From IMG/VR virus record IMGVR_UViG_3300020125_000172, positions 1-24,134 of that record: DNA of 24,134 nucleotides; one strand, 5' to 3'. The notes under the pieces were generated by a model. It saw nothing but the letters and a program-made list of their open reading frames with translations. It was not told the DNA's origin and searched no databases. How positions within the stretch are numbered: position 1 is the stretch's first letter; the number at the start of each line of letters is the position of its first letter. Both the position numbers and the translations under genes were made by a program. The stretch is from a virus. This document shows, piece by piece, positions 1 through 6,586 of this stretch.

Positions 1-30
1 ACAATGGTTAAAAAGGATTGTTTGAAATGA
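1..30 (+). CDS. 3' end of an upstream gene (partial)
   Basis: Only the last nine codons are present (TMVKKDCLK, then TGA at 28-30). The reading frame is open from base 1, and its stop overlaps the next start as ATGA, which is typical of coupled phage genes. P22-type gene order would put a portal, terminase or small accessory gene here, but the fragment is too short to tell. It could be a chance open stretch. Confidence 0.35.
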   Translation, partial: TMVKKDCLK

Positions 31-188
31 ATGAAGAAATGGTGAAACTCGTTAATGAGCTAAACAAGAGTAAAAACGAGTTCGATATAGCAACAACATG
101 CGTCGCACAGGCATTGCAATCTATGTGTGAGCGTCTGGACAGGGTGGAATTATGGATAATAGAAAGCCAAAAAAATCTGGCAAAGTAG
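27..188 (+). CDS. small hypothetical phage protein (53 aa)
   Basis: The ATG at 27 has an AAAGGA ribosome site about nine bases upstream and overlaps the preceding stop as ATGA. The product begins MNEEMVKLVNELNKSKNEF and looks largely helical and amphipathic. It continues through a stretch that could form a short coiled coil and ends QKNLAK. Its 3' end overlaps the next gene by 37 bp in another frame. I recognise no family. The support is the ribosome site, the overlap with the neighbouring gene and the dense packing of small genes around it. Confidence 0.5.
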   Translation: MNEEMVKLVNELNKSKNEFDIATTCVAQALQSMCERLDRVELWIIESQKNLAK

Positions 189-397
189 ACAAAGACCCTT
201 ATGACCGCCGGGGCGAGAAAGTTACGGATAAGGCTTTCAAGTCGGTTGAGAGGGGTGTAAAACCTGTTGCAAAGGACACCAATAAGACGCGAAGGAAGAC
301 AACACGAGCTCGCATAGTTGGTGAAACTGTTAAAACTGAAAAGCCGAAATCAAATCTTAAAAAAGATATGAAAAAGCCAATCAGTACGAAATATTAA
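152..397 (+). CDS. small, strongly basic hypothetical protein (81 aa)
   Basis: The start at 152 follows an AGGGTGGA ribosome site. The 81-aa product is extremely rich in Lys and Arg from end to end, including NKTRRKTTRAR near residue 45 and a Lys-rich C terminus. It has no hydrophobic core, so it is probably disordered or nucleic-acid binding. It lies in a set of tiny genes ahead of the structural genes. A role in DNA packaging or as a minor internal virion protein is possible but is only inferred from composition and position. Confidence 0.6.
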   Translation: MDNRKPKKSGKVDKDPYDRRGEKVTDKAFKSVERGVKPVAKDTNKTRRKTTRARIVGETVKTEKPKSNLKKDMKKPISTKY

Positions 398-406
398 GGG
401 ATTATT

Positions 407-607
407 ATGAGTTTATTAAGTTTATTTGTGGGAAAACATTTGGTGCCGGCGCTTGAGTCTGCTTTCATTGCTCACGAACCGGAAGCACAGCAACTATTTT
501 TATCCGAAACAACTGAATTGGCTAATCATTTGGTAACGTGGATTAATACAAAGGTGAAATCTGTTCCACCTGTACTTATTTCACAAGCTCATGGTTCAAT
601 GGAGTAA
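407..607 (+). CDS. small hypothetical protein (66 aa)
   Basis: The start at 407 is preceded by AAGGGA with good spacing and lies nine bases after the previous stop. The product (MSLLSLFVGKHLVPALE...) has a hydrophobic N terminus of about 15 residues and a second helical stretch ending in TWINTKVKSVPPVL. The N terminus could be a weak membrane or amphipathic helix. No family was recognised. Confidence 0.6.
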   Translation: MSLLSLFVGKHLVPALESAFIAHEPEAQQLFLSETTELANHLVTWINTKVKSVPPVLISQAHGSME

Positions 608-612
608 GCATT

Positions 613-792
613 GTGACTGACAAATGGATAAAGGGCGCAATTAAACACCCGGGTAAGTTGCACAGAGAACTCGGAGTGCCAAAGGGCAAGAAAATTCCTG
701 CAAAAAAGCTGGAAAAAGCGGAGCATAGTAAAAATACTACTCTAAGACGCGAAGCCAATCTTGCGGAAACTTTAAAAAAATTGCATAAGTAG
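613..792 (+). CDS. small phage protein of the WIKGAIKHPG type (59 aa, GTG start)
   Basis: This frame starts at GTG 613, with GGAG at 601-604 upstream, and runs to TAG at 790-792. The product begins VTDKWIKGAIKHPGKLHREL and contains GVPKGKKIPAKKLEKA and LRREANLAETLKKLHK. This is the pattern of a small conserved protein found beside structural genes in many tailed phages: a WIK.AIK.PG start, a K-IPAKKL core and an R.A.LA.TLKKL end. Its function is unknown. It is basic and predicted helical. The recognition rests on recalled motif similarity, not on a search. Confidence 0.75.
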   Translation: MTDKWIKGAIKHPGKLHRELGVPKGKKIPAKKLEKAEHSKNTTLRREANLAETLKKLHK

Positions 793-827
793 TATACTTG
801 GTAAATCATTATAATAAGGACATTAAA

Positions 828-1034
828 ATGAAAGAGCATAAATCAAGACATGGCATGATAGATAACCGTATGGTACATGACAATCATCAACAAGGTATTG
901 AGCGCGTAAAGCAAAAGCGTACTGAATATAATCCCAAAGACTGTGAAGGACATCATGGTAAAATGGGCGTTCATCATGGTAAAGAATCACATTTTAGCCG
1001 TCGTGGCGATTCTTTGACTCCAAGGAAAGCATGA
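828..1034 (+). CDS. small His/Lys-rich hypothetical protein (68 aa)
   Basis: I chose the ATG at 828 because AAGGA (816-820) lies just upstream. The frame is also open from a TTG at 798, but that start has no ribosome site. The product (MKEHKSRHGMIDNRMVHDN...) is very hydrophilic. It carries many His residues, including two HHGK motifs near residues 43-52, and a basic C terminus RRGDSLTPRKA. Metal or nucleic-acid binding is conceivable. No family was recognised. The stop overlaps the next start as ATGA. Confidence 0.6.
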   Translation: MKEHKSRHGMIDNRMVHDNHQQGIERVKQKRTEYNPKDCEGHHGKMGVHHGKESHFSRRGDSLTPRKA

Positions 1035-1213
1035 TAGAAAGAAATAAATTAAATTGTAAATGCTCAACTTGTCTTTATAAGACGCGACGTCGTCTTTATG
1101 AGCGTTACAAAAAGGATGAAAAACAATTAATAATAAAGGATTATTATAATGGCTCTTATATATCAATTTCCAACGCCTATTCCGGTGACGAATGGAAATT
1201 ATCCCCAATTTAA
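1031..1213 (+). CDS. small Cys-containing basic protein (60 aa), overlapping the next gene
   Basis: The start at 1031 overlaps the previous stop (ATGA) and has AAGGAA upstream. The N-terminal part carries CKCSTC followed by a run of basic residues (YKTRRRLYERYKK), suggesting a small metal- or nucleic-acid-binding peptide. The last 65 bp lie inside the start of the next gene in another frame, which is unusual for this compact but mostly non-nested cluster. A 6-bp inverted repeat (AAGACG/CGTCTT, 1079-1096) lies within it. The tail beyond 1149 may be under little selection. Confidence 0.5.
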   Translation: MIERNKLNCKCSTCLYKTRRRLYERYKKDEKQLIIKDYYNGSYISISNAYSGDEWKLSPI

Positions 1214-2159
1214 ATTTGCAGTATTCGGGGATAATCTGACAACTGTGACAACAGCAGGTTATTTGAATTCATCCAGTATTGAAGCTGGAATCCCATTATC
1301 AAATGCTGATATCATAATGGCTCTTTATAGTTTTAGCCAAACGACTACGACTGGTAGTTTCGGTATTTTTACTGTTAATATTTCCACCAGTACAGGTCAA
1401 GTAACTTTGACGGCATGGGGTAATCCAGGTGATGTAGTATTGCCGACAACCGCAAACTATCTTGCTCACTTTACGAATACATCAGGAACTTTATCATCAG
1501 CTGCTGATAATGTTACGAATCCCGGTAACATAGCCGCAGGTTTGTCAGGCACTCCTGGTACTTTAACTTCATTCCCAGGAACCGCAAGCAAAGGCTCGCT
1601 GATACTCGCAGCAGTAGCTAATACAGGTAATACAGCCACCACAATTAGTAATGCAGCAATGGGCCAAGCATCGGTAATTAGTATTCCAGACCCTGGTGCT
1701 GCCACAGCTGACTTCGCAATTGCTGCTGCGGCGTTAGTTAATGGCAATTTGATTCAGGCGTCAGGCACTGCGGGACTTGTAGCAGATTCAGGTTTAGCGA
1801 CAACCAATGTGGTTTCAAAAATTGCCGCAAACGTTTTCACAGGGGCCGGTCAAATCACCTTGGCAAAAGCCAATGGAACTGAGGCTGCAAATGCAGTTAC
1901 TGCTAGCGGAAATGCTGGTGTAATCACAACTTCTGCTTTAACAACAGCGGGAGGAGCGGCCTATGCCATTACATGGACAAATACTCTCATTACAACATCG
2001 TCTGTGATATTATTGACGATAATGGGTGGAACGAACACTACCGAAAATATTACCCTCAAAGCAACAGCAGGGTCAGGAACAAGTACCTTGACTATTTATA
2101 ATAATACAGCTGCGACAGCCTTGAATGGTACTATTTTAATCGGTTATACGGTGCTCTAG
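1149..2159 (+). CDS. probable virion surface/fibre-like structural protein (336 aa)
   Basis: The ATG at 1149 has AAAGGA nine bases upstream. The protein is rich in Thr, Ser, Ala, Gly and Asn and nearly free of charged residues and Cys, as expected for beta-structured phage fibre or decoration proteins. The middle part (about residues 135-200) contains GTPGTLTSFPGTASKGSL, AVANTGNTATTISNAAMGQA and VISIPDPGAATADF. These motifs recur in phage structural proteins of unknown role. The C-terminal third (TTAGGAAYAITWTNTLI to LNGTILIGYTVL) looks like a compact beta domain. It is the last gene before a strong terminator. The exact virion role is unknown. Confidence 0.7.
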   Translation: MALIYQFPTPIPVTNGNYPQFKFAVFGDNLTTVTTAGYLNSSSIEAGIPLSNADIIMALYSFSQTTTTGSFGIFTVNISTSTGQVTLTAWGNPGDVVLPTTANYLAHFTNTSGTLSSAADNVTNPGNIAAGLSGTPGTLTSFPGTASKGSLILAAVANTGNTATTISNAAMGQASVISIPDPGAATADFAIAAAALVNGNLIQASGTAGLVADSGLATTNVVSKIAANVFTGAGQITLAKANGTEAANAVTASGNAGVITTSALTTAGGAAYAITWTNTLITTSSVILLTIMGGTNTTENITLKATAGSGTSTLTIYNNTAATALNGTILIGYTVL

Positions 2160-2164
2160 TTGTA

Positions 2165-2204
2165 AAAGGAGGCACGGTTTTCACCTTCCTTTCCGTGCCT
2201 CTTT
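2165..2204. terminator. bidirectional hairpin terminator
   Basis: A GC-rich stem pairs AGGCACGG (2170-2177) with CCGTGCCT (2193-2200). AAAG/CTTT extends it with one bulged G, and the loop is about 15 nt. T-rich sequence follows on the + strand, and the complement gives CCTTTT on the other side. It lies between the stop of the 1149-2159 gene and the stop of the opposing HTH gene, so it can end both transcripts. Confidence 0.75.
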
Positions 2205-2205
2205 C

Positions 2206-2400
2206 CTATTCTTTTGAAATGAGATTTTCTCTAAACCAGTCTTGGACTTCTTTTTCTTTGTAATAAACTCTGCCGCATAGTTTGTGATATTTAAGATTAA
2301 GACCTTCATGTCTTGCTCGTCTAAACCAGTGAACTGATAAACCGTATTGTGAGGAAAGTTCTTTTTCACCAAAATATTTCACACCATCGATTGTTAACAT
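2206..2400 (-). CDS. small helix-turn-helix DNA-binding protein (64 aa)
   Basis: This is the only - strand gene within the late region. The start codon (complement at 2398-2400) has AAGGATC upstream. The product begins MLTIDGVKYFGEKELSSQYG and continues LSVHWFRRARHEGL and YYKEKEVQDWF. That is the layout of short AlpA/excisionase-like HTH_17 proteins: a helix, a turn with a recognition helix, then a beta wing ending at the VYYKEKEV position. Such proteins act as small transcription factors or excision/packaging accessory factors. With its own terminator and a following non-coding region it looks like a moron inserted between late genes. Its target may be the dyad at 2507-2528, which is only inference. 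Confidence 0.7.
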   Translation of the reverse strand: MLTIDGVKYFGEKELSSQYGLSVHWFRRARHEGLNLKYHKLCGRVYYKEKEVQDWFRENLISKE

Positions 2401-2506
2401 AATGATCCTTATTATGTATTGTTATGCATATCAATGCAAGTTTACTTAATTATCATATTTCAAGCGCAAGCTTATTTAAATATCATATAGTCTAGCATCT
2501 TTATGC

Positions 2507-2528
2507 GTTATTAATATTGATTAATAAC
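2507..2528. repeat. 9-bp perfect inverted repeat, possible operator
   Basis: GTTATTAAT (2507-2515) and ATTAATAAC (2520-2528) are separated by 4 bp. The dyad lies about 107 bp upstream of the HTH gene start and about 210 bp upstream of the scaffold gene, just before a possible promoter. The size and symmetry suit a dimeric regulator, but the region is AT-rich, which raises the chance of a random match. Confidence 0.4.
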
Positions 2529-2543
2529 ACTTAATACATCTTA

Positions 2544-2572
2544 TTGAGCAAATCCAGCAATATGACTAAATT
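2544..2572 (+). promoter_or_regulatory. possible sigma70-like promoter for scaffold/coat genes
   Basis: TTGAGC (2544-2549) and TAAATT (2567-2572) are separated by 17 bp. Each hexamer matches four of six consensus bases, so the call is weak. A promoter is expected somewhere here because the terminator at 2165-2204 would otherwise cut off the scaffold and coat genes. Confidence 0.25.
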
Positions 2573-2574
2573 CA

Positions 2575-2733
2575 GTTTGTGGCCACGTTTTTCTATATGG
2601 TGCCAAGGATGGCAATTGGCTTGCCGGGACTCATACGTTACATGAGGAAAGTTTTATAGCGTGATGGCGTAATAATCCGAAACTTGAACGTAAGTCAAGG
2701 TATTACCGTAGCGGGGCAATAGCTGGAAGGAAA
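2575..2733 (+). ncRNA. candidate structured RNA leader upstream of the scaffold gene
   Basis: No convincing gene lies in 2401-2737. The 3' half holds a series of potential hairpins: TGCCA/TGGCA (2601-2614); the alternatives GCCAA/TTGGC (2602-2620) and GGCAA/TTGCC (2611-2625); CTCAT/ATGAG with a 7-nt loop (2630-2646); and a two-part stem GTAATA/TATTAC (2669-2674 with 2701-2706) enclosing CTTGA/TCAAG with a 7-nt loop (2683-2699). The two 7-nt loops share complementary bases around ACGT and could kiss. No known RNA family was recognised. Confidence 0.3.
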
Positions 2734-2737
2734 ATGT

Positions 2738-3436
2738 ATGGATAATAGCGTTATGGATACGTCTGATAATAATCAGATCCAGGCTGAGCCGCCAATTCAG
2801 GCAACTGAAAAGATGGTTCCACAGTCACAAGTCAATGAGATTGTTGGCAATGCTAAAAGGGAAGCCGCTGAACGTGCCGTCGAAGCATTCAAAAGACAGC
2901 AAGTGCAAGCGCCATCTGAGCAGCCACAAAATTCTCAGCGCAATATGTCAGATGATGATATCGCGCGCGTTACTGACGACAGGATAAAACAGCACTTTAC
3001 CAAGATTGAGCAGGAAGCTCAGGACAGGGCAAATGTGGATGCGGCTAACCGAATCGTCGGTATGTTTCGTGACAAAGTGCAAGCTGGAAAAGAAAAGTTT
3101 GATGACTTTGAGACCGTGACCAGTAATGTTGCAATGCAATATTATCCTAACGTTGTACAGCTTCTAGCCGAACACGTTGATAATGCCGCAGACGTTCTGT
3201 ATCACCTGGCTCATAACAGGGACAAGCTTTATAGGCTTGAATCCTTGAGTTCCCATAATGCCTCTGACGGCATTTTCGAGATCAAAAGATTGGCTAATTC
3301 TATCAAGTCAAACGATGAAGGCTCGAATGTTAAAAATGCCAAAGAACCGTTATCCCAACAGAAGCCTTCCAATACCGGAACGGATTCGGGAGCTACTCTT
3401 TCTATGGCTGATTTAAAAAGAAAATATCGGGCATAA
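2738..3436 (+). CDS. probable scaffolding protein (232 aa)
   Basis: The start at 2738 follows GGAAGGA. A closer ATG at 2734 leads to a stop after three codons. The protein is hydrophilic and strongly helical, rich in Gln, Asn and Lys, with a disordered N terminus. A VPQSQVNEIVGNAKREAAERAVEAFKR-type helix lies at about residues 27-52, and the C terminus is basic (MADLKRKYRA). A small basic helical C terminus that docks on the coat protein is typical of P22-type scaffolds. Its place directly before a P22-like coat gene supports the call. It would direct procapsid assembly and then leave the shell. Confidence 0.75.
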   Translation: MDNSVMDTSDNNQIQAEPPIQATEKMVPQSQVNEIVGNAKREAAERAVEAFKRQQVQAPSEQPQNSQRNMSDDDIARVTDDRIKQHFTKIEQEAQDRANVDAANRIVGMFRDKVQAGKEKFDDFETVTSNVAMQYYPNVVQLLAEHVDNAADVLYHLAHNRDKLYRLESLSSHNASDGIFEIKRLANSIKSNDEGSNVKNAKEPLSQQKPSNTGTDSGATLSMADLKRKYRA

Positions 3437-3447
3437 AAATCCCTGAA

Positions 3448-3472
3448 TCCTAACTTATGGACAAGTTAGGAG
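3448..3472 (+). promoter_or_regulatory. hairpin covering the coat-gene ribosome binding site
   Basis: TCCTAACTT (3448-3456) pairs perfectly with AAGTTAGGA (3463-3471) across a 6-nt loop. The Shine-Dalgarno sequence AGGAG (3468-3472) of the coat gene lies almost entirely in the 3' arm. No T-run follows, so it is not a terminator. It could set translation of coat relative to scaffold, or respond to a binding protein. Confidence 0.55.
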
Positions 3473-3480
3473 TAATTAAA

Positions 3481-4797
3481 ATGGCAGTTTTTCCCACAAA
3501 TATTTTGCAACAGGTGCAAACCTACCAACGCTCTGGTTTGGCACTATTACAGAACTTATGTTGTCATATCAGTACATTTAACACAAAATTTAAAGACTTT
3601 GATAAGATTCAAGCCAACCTTGGTTCTGTTGTAACCTTTGACTTGCCCCCACGATTTACGACTACTGCGGGCCTTGTGGCAGCATTCCAGCCAGCCGTTC
3701 AACGTGTTCAGTCACTAGCTTGCGACCAAGCGAATAACACGTCATTTGCTGTTACCTCACAACAACGTATCTTCAACTTGGAAAAAGGCGAAGAGGATTA
3801 TATGCGTGTGTTTGGTAAGTCCGCAATTGCAGAACTGGCAGCTCTTGTGGAAGGCAATATTGCCCTGAACTGGGATTCGGGTGTTGTCAGCCAATTAGAT
3901 GGAACAACCAACGTTTTCTCCGGCCCATATCGCTTCTATGGCAACGGTTCGACCGCAATCAGTTCTTATCAGCAGCTGGCACAAGCCATTATGTTCTTCA
4001 AGAACTACGGCTCTGTAGCAGAAGGAATCAAGGTTTACTTGCCTGATACTGTAGTTCCCAGTGTAGTCGGTAATGGACTGAACCAATTCGTTCCACATCG
4101 TAATGATGAAATTGCAATGAGCTGGGAAGTAGGGGATTTTGGTACACCTTTGGTAAGTTATTACCAATCAAACTTAATGCCTATCCACGTTTCAGGTGAT
4201 ACTGGCGTTAATCAACAAACCCTGACTGTTGTTTCAACTAATGATCCAACTGGTCAAAACGTTACTCAAATCACGTTTAGTGGAGCAACTGCAAGTGATG
4301 CCAACGCAGTATTTGCCGGCGACTTATTCCAATTCCAGGATGGTGTAAGCGGTCAGCCAAATATGCGTTACCTGACTTTCATCGGTCATTTCCCCTCAGC
4401 AAATCCAGTCCAATTCCGGGCTGTCGCAAATGCGGCTTCAAATGCCAGCGGTAACGTTACCATCACATTTACCCCTGCACTGAACTGGGCTGGTGGTCAG
4501 AACCAAAACCTTAACAACCCTGTTGTTGCTGGTATGCAAGTTCTGGGTCTTCCTTCCCACCGTTGCGGTGGTATTTTGGGTGGAGATGCAGCATATCTAG
4601 CTATGCCTCAATTACCTGAACAAAGTCCGTATCCGACTGCTAATGAATATGACGATACCACAGGTGCTTCCATGCGATTAACCTACGGTTCTCTGTTCGG
4701 TCAAAACCAGACAGGTATGATTTATGATGAAACACATGGTTCTGTAATTGTTCCTGAATACGCCATGCGCTATATCATTCCACTTTCACAGGGTTAA
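3481..4797 (+). CDS. major capsid (coat) protein, P22 coat-like
   Basis: I chose the ATG at 3481 (MAVFPTNILQQVQTYQ...) because AGGAG lies eight bases upstream. An in-frame ATG at 3457 sits inside the loop and arm of the preceding hairpin and has no ribosome site. The 438-aa protein has the length and composition of P22-type coat proteins. It shows a helical N terminus, then VTFDLPPRF, a region resembling an inserted domain rich in beta strands in the middle (about residues 235-340), and a C-terminal part with VLGLPSHRCGGILGGDAAYLA and YAMRYIIPLSQG. Together with scaffold upstream and gp4/gp10-like genes downstream, it forms the shell. The family call rests on pattern and synteny. Confidence 0.8.
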   Translation: MAVFPTNILQQVQTYQRSGLALLQNLCCHISTFNTKFKDFDKIQANLGSVVTFDLPPRFTTTAGLVAAFQPAVQRVQSLACDQANNTSFAVTSQQRIFNLEKGEEDYMRVFGKSAIAELAALVEGNIALNWDSGVVSQLDGTTNVFSGPYRFYGNGSTAISSYQQLAQAIMFFKNYGSVAEGIKVYLPDTVVPSVVGNGLNQFVPHRNDEIAMSWEVGDFGTPLVSYYQSNLMPIHVSGDTGVNQQTLTVVSTNDPTGQNVTQITFSGATASDANAVFAGDLFQFQDGVSGQPNMRYLTFIGHFPSANPVQFRAVANAASNASGNVTITFTPALNWAGGQNQNLNNPVVAGMQVLGLPSHRCGGILGGDAAYLAMPQLPEQSPYPTANEYDDTTGASMRLTYGSLFGQNQTGMIYDETHGSVIVPEYAMRYIIPLSQG

Positions 4798-4801
4798 TTG
4801 G

Positions 4802-4830
4802 TATTACCCGTCTATGTTAGGCGGGTAATA
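4802..4830 (+). promoter_or_regulatory. strong intergenic hairpin after the coat gene
   Basis: TATTACCCGTC (4802-4812) pairs with GGCGGGTAATA (4820-4830), an 11-bp stem with one T-G pair and a 7-nt loop. It begins five bases after the coat stop, and no T-run follows. It may protect the coat mRNA 3' end, act as an RNase III-type processing site, or slow downstream transcription. Confidence 0.6.
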
Positions 4831-4857
4831 AATCAATCATTAATTGAGGATATAAAA

Positions 4858-5724
4858 ATGGCTATTCCACAAATCCAAAATGAAACAATTTATGCTTTAC
4901 CACGGTTATATACATCTGGACTCCAATTATCTGCCGCAACTCCAACTGCTGCAACCGTAGTTTGTGTGGCTCCTGGCGCCGCTCGTGATTCCACCAATAG
5001 CATTGACATGGTTGTTGGCTTACAGAATTATTTTGGTATAGATAATCCTGCGCAATTATTCAATGGTTATCAGCCAGGACTTTTTATCAATTCTGCAGTA
5101 AATGGAGTTAATGGCCTAGATACTGGAACAATCGCTGCAAGTACACAATATGCTATTTATTTGATTGGTGATTCACGCAATTATAATAACACGGCAGCTA
5201 TATTGAGCTTGACCAGCAATCAAGCCCCTATCCTTCCATCAGGTTATGATTCATTCAGACTTATTGGATTCTGGGCAACAGACGGATCCAGTCACTTTGT
5301 TTATGCAACAAATAAGCCTCAGAACATCGCTGGCCTTTTAACTTATTTCAATAGCCCAGGAGTTGCTGTCCTGACAGGTGGTACAGCTACATCGTTCACA
5401 GCGATTGACTTGACTACCGGAAGTGCTGTCCCAACTACAACCTTACAAAACATAATTGTTACTTTTCTTGTAACCTTTACGCCTGTAGCAGCAGGGGATA
5501 CTGTCCAATTTAGACCCACTGGATCAACTGCAACAGGAAACCTGCCAACAATTACAGGTGTGACTGCTGGTATTGCTCAGAGTCAGTATATTCAAGTTAT
5601 CGCGGGTGTTGGTTCATCCAAACCAGAAATTGATTATAGAGTCACATCAAGTTCAGACGCCGTAACTGTAACTGTAGTGGAATGGGCTGGTGTTTCAAAT
5701 AGTGCATATCCTGCACTGGTGTAA
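4858..5724 (+). CDS. possible capsid decoration/virion surface protein (288 aa)
   Basis: The ATG at 4858 has TTGAGGAT upstream. The frame is also open from 4798, but that stretch is the hairpin after coat. The protein begins MAIPQIQNETIYALPRLYTSGLQLSAA. It is rich in Thr, Ala, Gly and Asn with few charges and appears beta-rich throughout. A second half from about GVAVLTGGTATSF resembles a separate beta domain ending in VEWAGVSNSAYPALV. Its position directly after coat and before the gp4-like gene fits a head decoration or head-fibre protein. I do not recognise a defined family. Confidence 0.6.
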   Translation: MAIPQIQNETIYALPRLYTSGLQLSAATPTAATVVCVAPGAARDSTNSIDMVVGLQNYFGIDNPAQLFNGYQPGLFINSAVNGVNGLDTGTIAASTQYAIYLIGDSRNYNNTAAILSLTSNQAPILPSGYDSFRLIGFWATDGSSHFVYATNKPQNIAGLLTYFNSPGVAVLTGGTATSFTAIDLTTGSAVPTTTLQNIIVTFLVTFTPVAAGDTVQFRPTGSTATGNLPTITGVTAGIAQSQYIQVIAGVGSSKPEIDYRVTSSSDAVTVTVVEWAGVSNSAYPALV

Positions 5725-5744
5725 TCTCACAGGGAGTGAGTAAC

Positions 5745-6527
5745 ATGGCTTATACAGCAGAAAAATTGATTACTCGCTCCTGGTTTCTTTCAGGAATTGT
5801 GGCAAGGAATTTACAAGTAGCAACAGGCGATCAAATTTATGACGGCTTGGATATGCTCAACGATTTGCTCAATTTCAAACAAATTGAAACTGACTTAATC
5901 CCTTATTGGCAATATATTACCTTCAATGCGGTACCTCAGCAGGAATACTATTTTCTGCCAAATGTGGCATCAATTGAATCATCAACCTTCAACATCAATG
6001 TTGTGCGCTACCCCATGGTGCAAACGAGTAGAACAAACTATTTCGGCTCATCACGAGTTGATAATATTTATACGTTGCCATTTTCATGGAATCTTGAGCG
6101 TGGTGTAGGTGGTGGTACATACGGAATGTATTTCATACCGGATCAGCCATATCCCATCAAGATGAAGGCTAAAATATTCCTGGTTGATGTTAGCCTGACC
6201 ACTGATTTACAGGACGTGACGGCTTCTTTCACCAATCCATATGCAGTCCCGAATTATACGCCTTATACATTTATTAATAATGGCATTCAGGGCTATGACA
6301 CATCATATATCGAATATTTGAGATATGCGCTGGCACGATATATGTGTTCCGAGTATGGAATTATCTTCAATCCAGAGTCTGAAAAAATATTCCAGTCAAT
6401 GACGCGCAAGCTTATGTATATGGATCCACCTGATTTAAGTGGAAAGAAATTGTCCATTCTGTATGCTGATAGCAACCCCGGATATAATTTTGGGGACGTC
6501 AACATTGGGCACGGCTGGAGGCCATAG
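5745..6527 (+). CDS. head-closure/tail accessory protein, P22 gp4-like
   Basis: I chose the ATG at 5745 with AGGGAG at 5731-5736. A GTG at 5736 is part of that ribosome site. The 260-aa protein starts MAYTAEKLITRSWFLSGIVAR and continues with GDQIYDGLDMLNDLL. Later parts include a YFGSSRVDNI...LPFSWNLERG section, MYFIPDQPYPI, then IEYLRYALARYMCSEYGIIFNPESEKIF. This is the pattern of the gp4-type packaged-DNA stabilisation family in podoviruses: helical N terminus, beta middle, helical C terminus. Its job is to bind the portal ring after packaging and adapt it to the tail. At 260 aa it is longer than P22 gp4 (166 aa). Confidence 0.75.
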   Translation: MAYTAEKLITRSWFLSGIVARNLQVATGDQIYDGLDMLNDLLNFKQIETDLIPYWQYITFNAVPQQEYYFLPNVASIESSTFNINVVRYPMVQTSRTNYFGSSRVDNIYTLPFSWNLERGVGGGTYGMYFIPDQPYPIKMKAKIFLVDVSLTTDLQDVTASFTNPYAVPNYTPYTFINNGIQGYDTSYIEYLRYALARYMCSEYGIIFNPESEKIFQSMTRKLMYMDPPDLSGKKLSILYADSNPGYNFGDVNIGHGWRP

Positions 6528-6586
6528 TTGACGTCCATATAAAAATAAATTATTATTGCCCCTGTTTTAACTAAAGAGGTAATAAA

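Noticed and set aside
798-827. Upstream TTG extension of the His-rich gene
   Set aside because: It has no ribosome site, whereas AAGGA sits correctly before the ATG at 828.
2562-2645. 28-codon frame (MTKFSLWPRF...) and a 16-codon frame at 2609 in the non-coding segment
   Set aside because: Neither has a usable ribosome site, both are very short, and the segment is better explained by RNA stems.
2661-2700. Hammerhead ribozyme-like arrangement (TGATG ... GAAAC ... short stem) before the scaffold gene
   Set aside because: The core reads GTGATGG instead of CTGATGA, stem II would have only two pairs, and no proper UH cleavage position follows stem III.
3940-3957. GGTTCGACC resembling a tRNA T-arm
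   Set aside because: It lies inside the coat reading frame with no matching acceptor, D or anticodon arms. No tRNA gene or CRISPR array was seen anywhere in the window.
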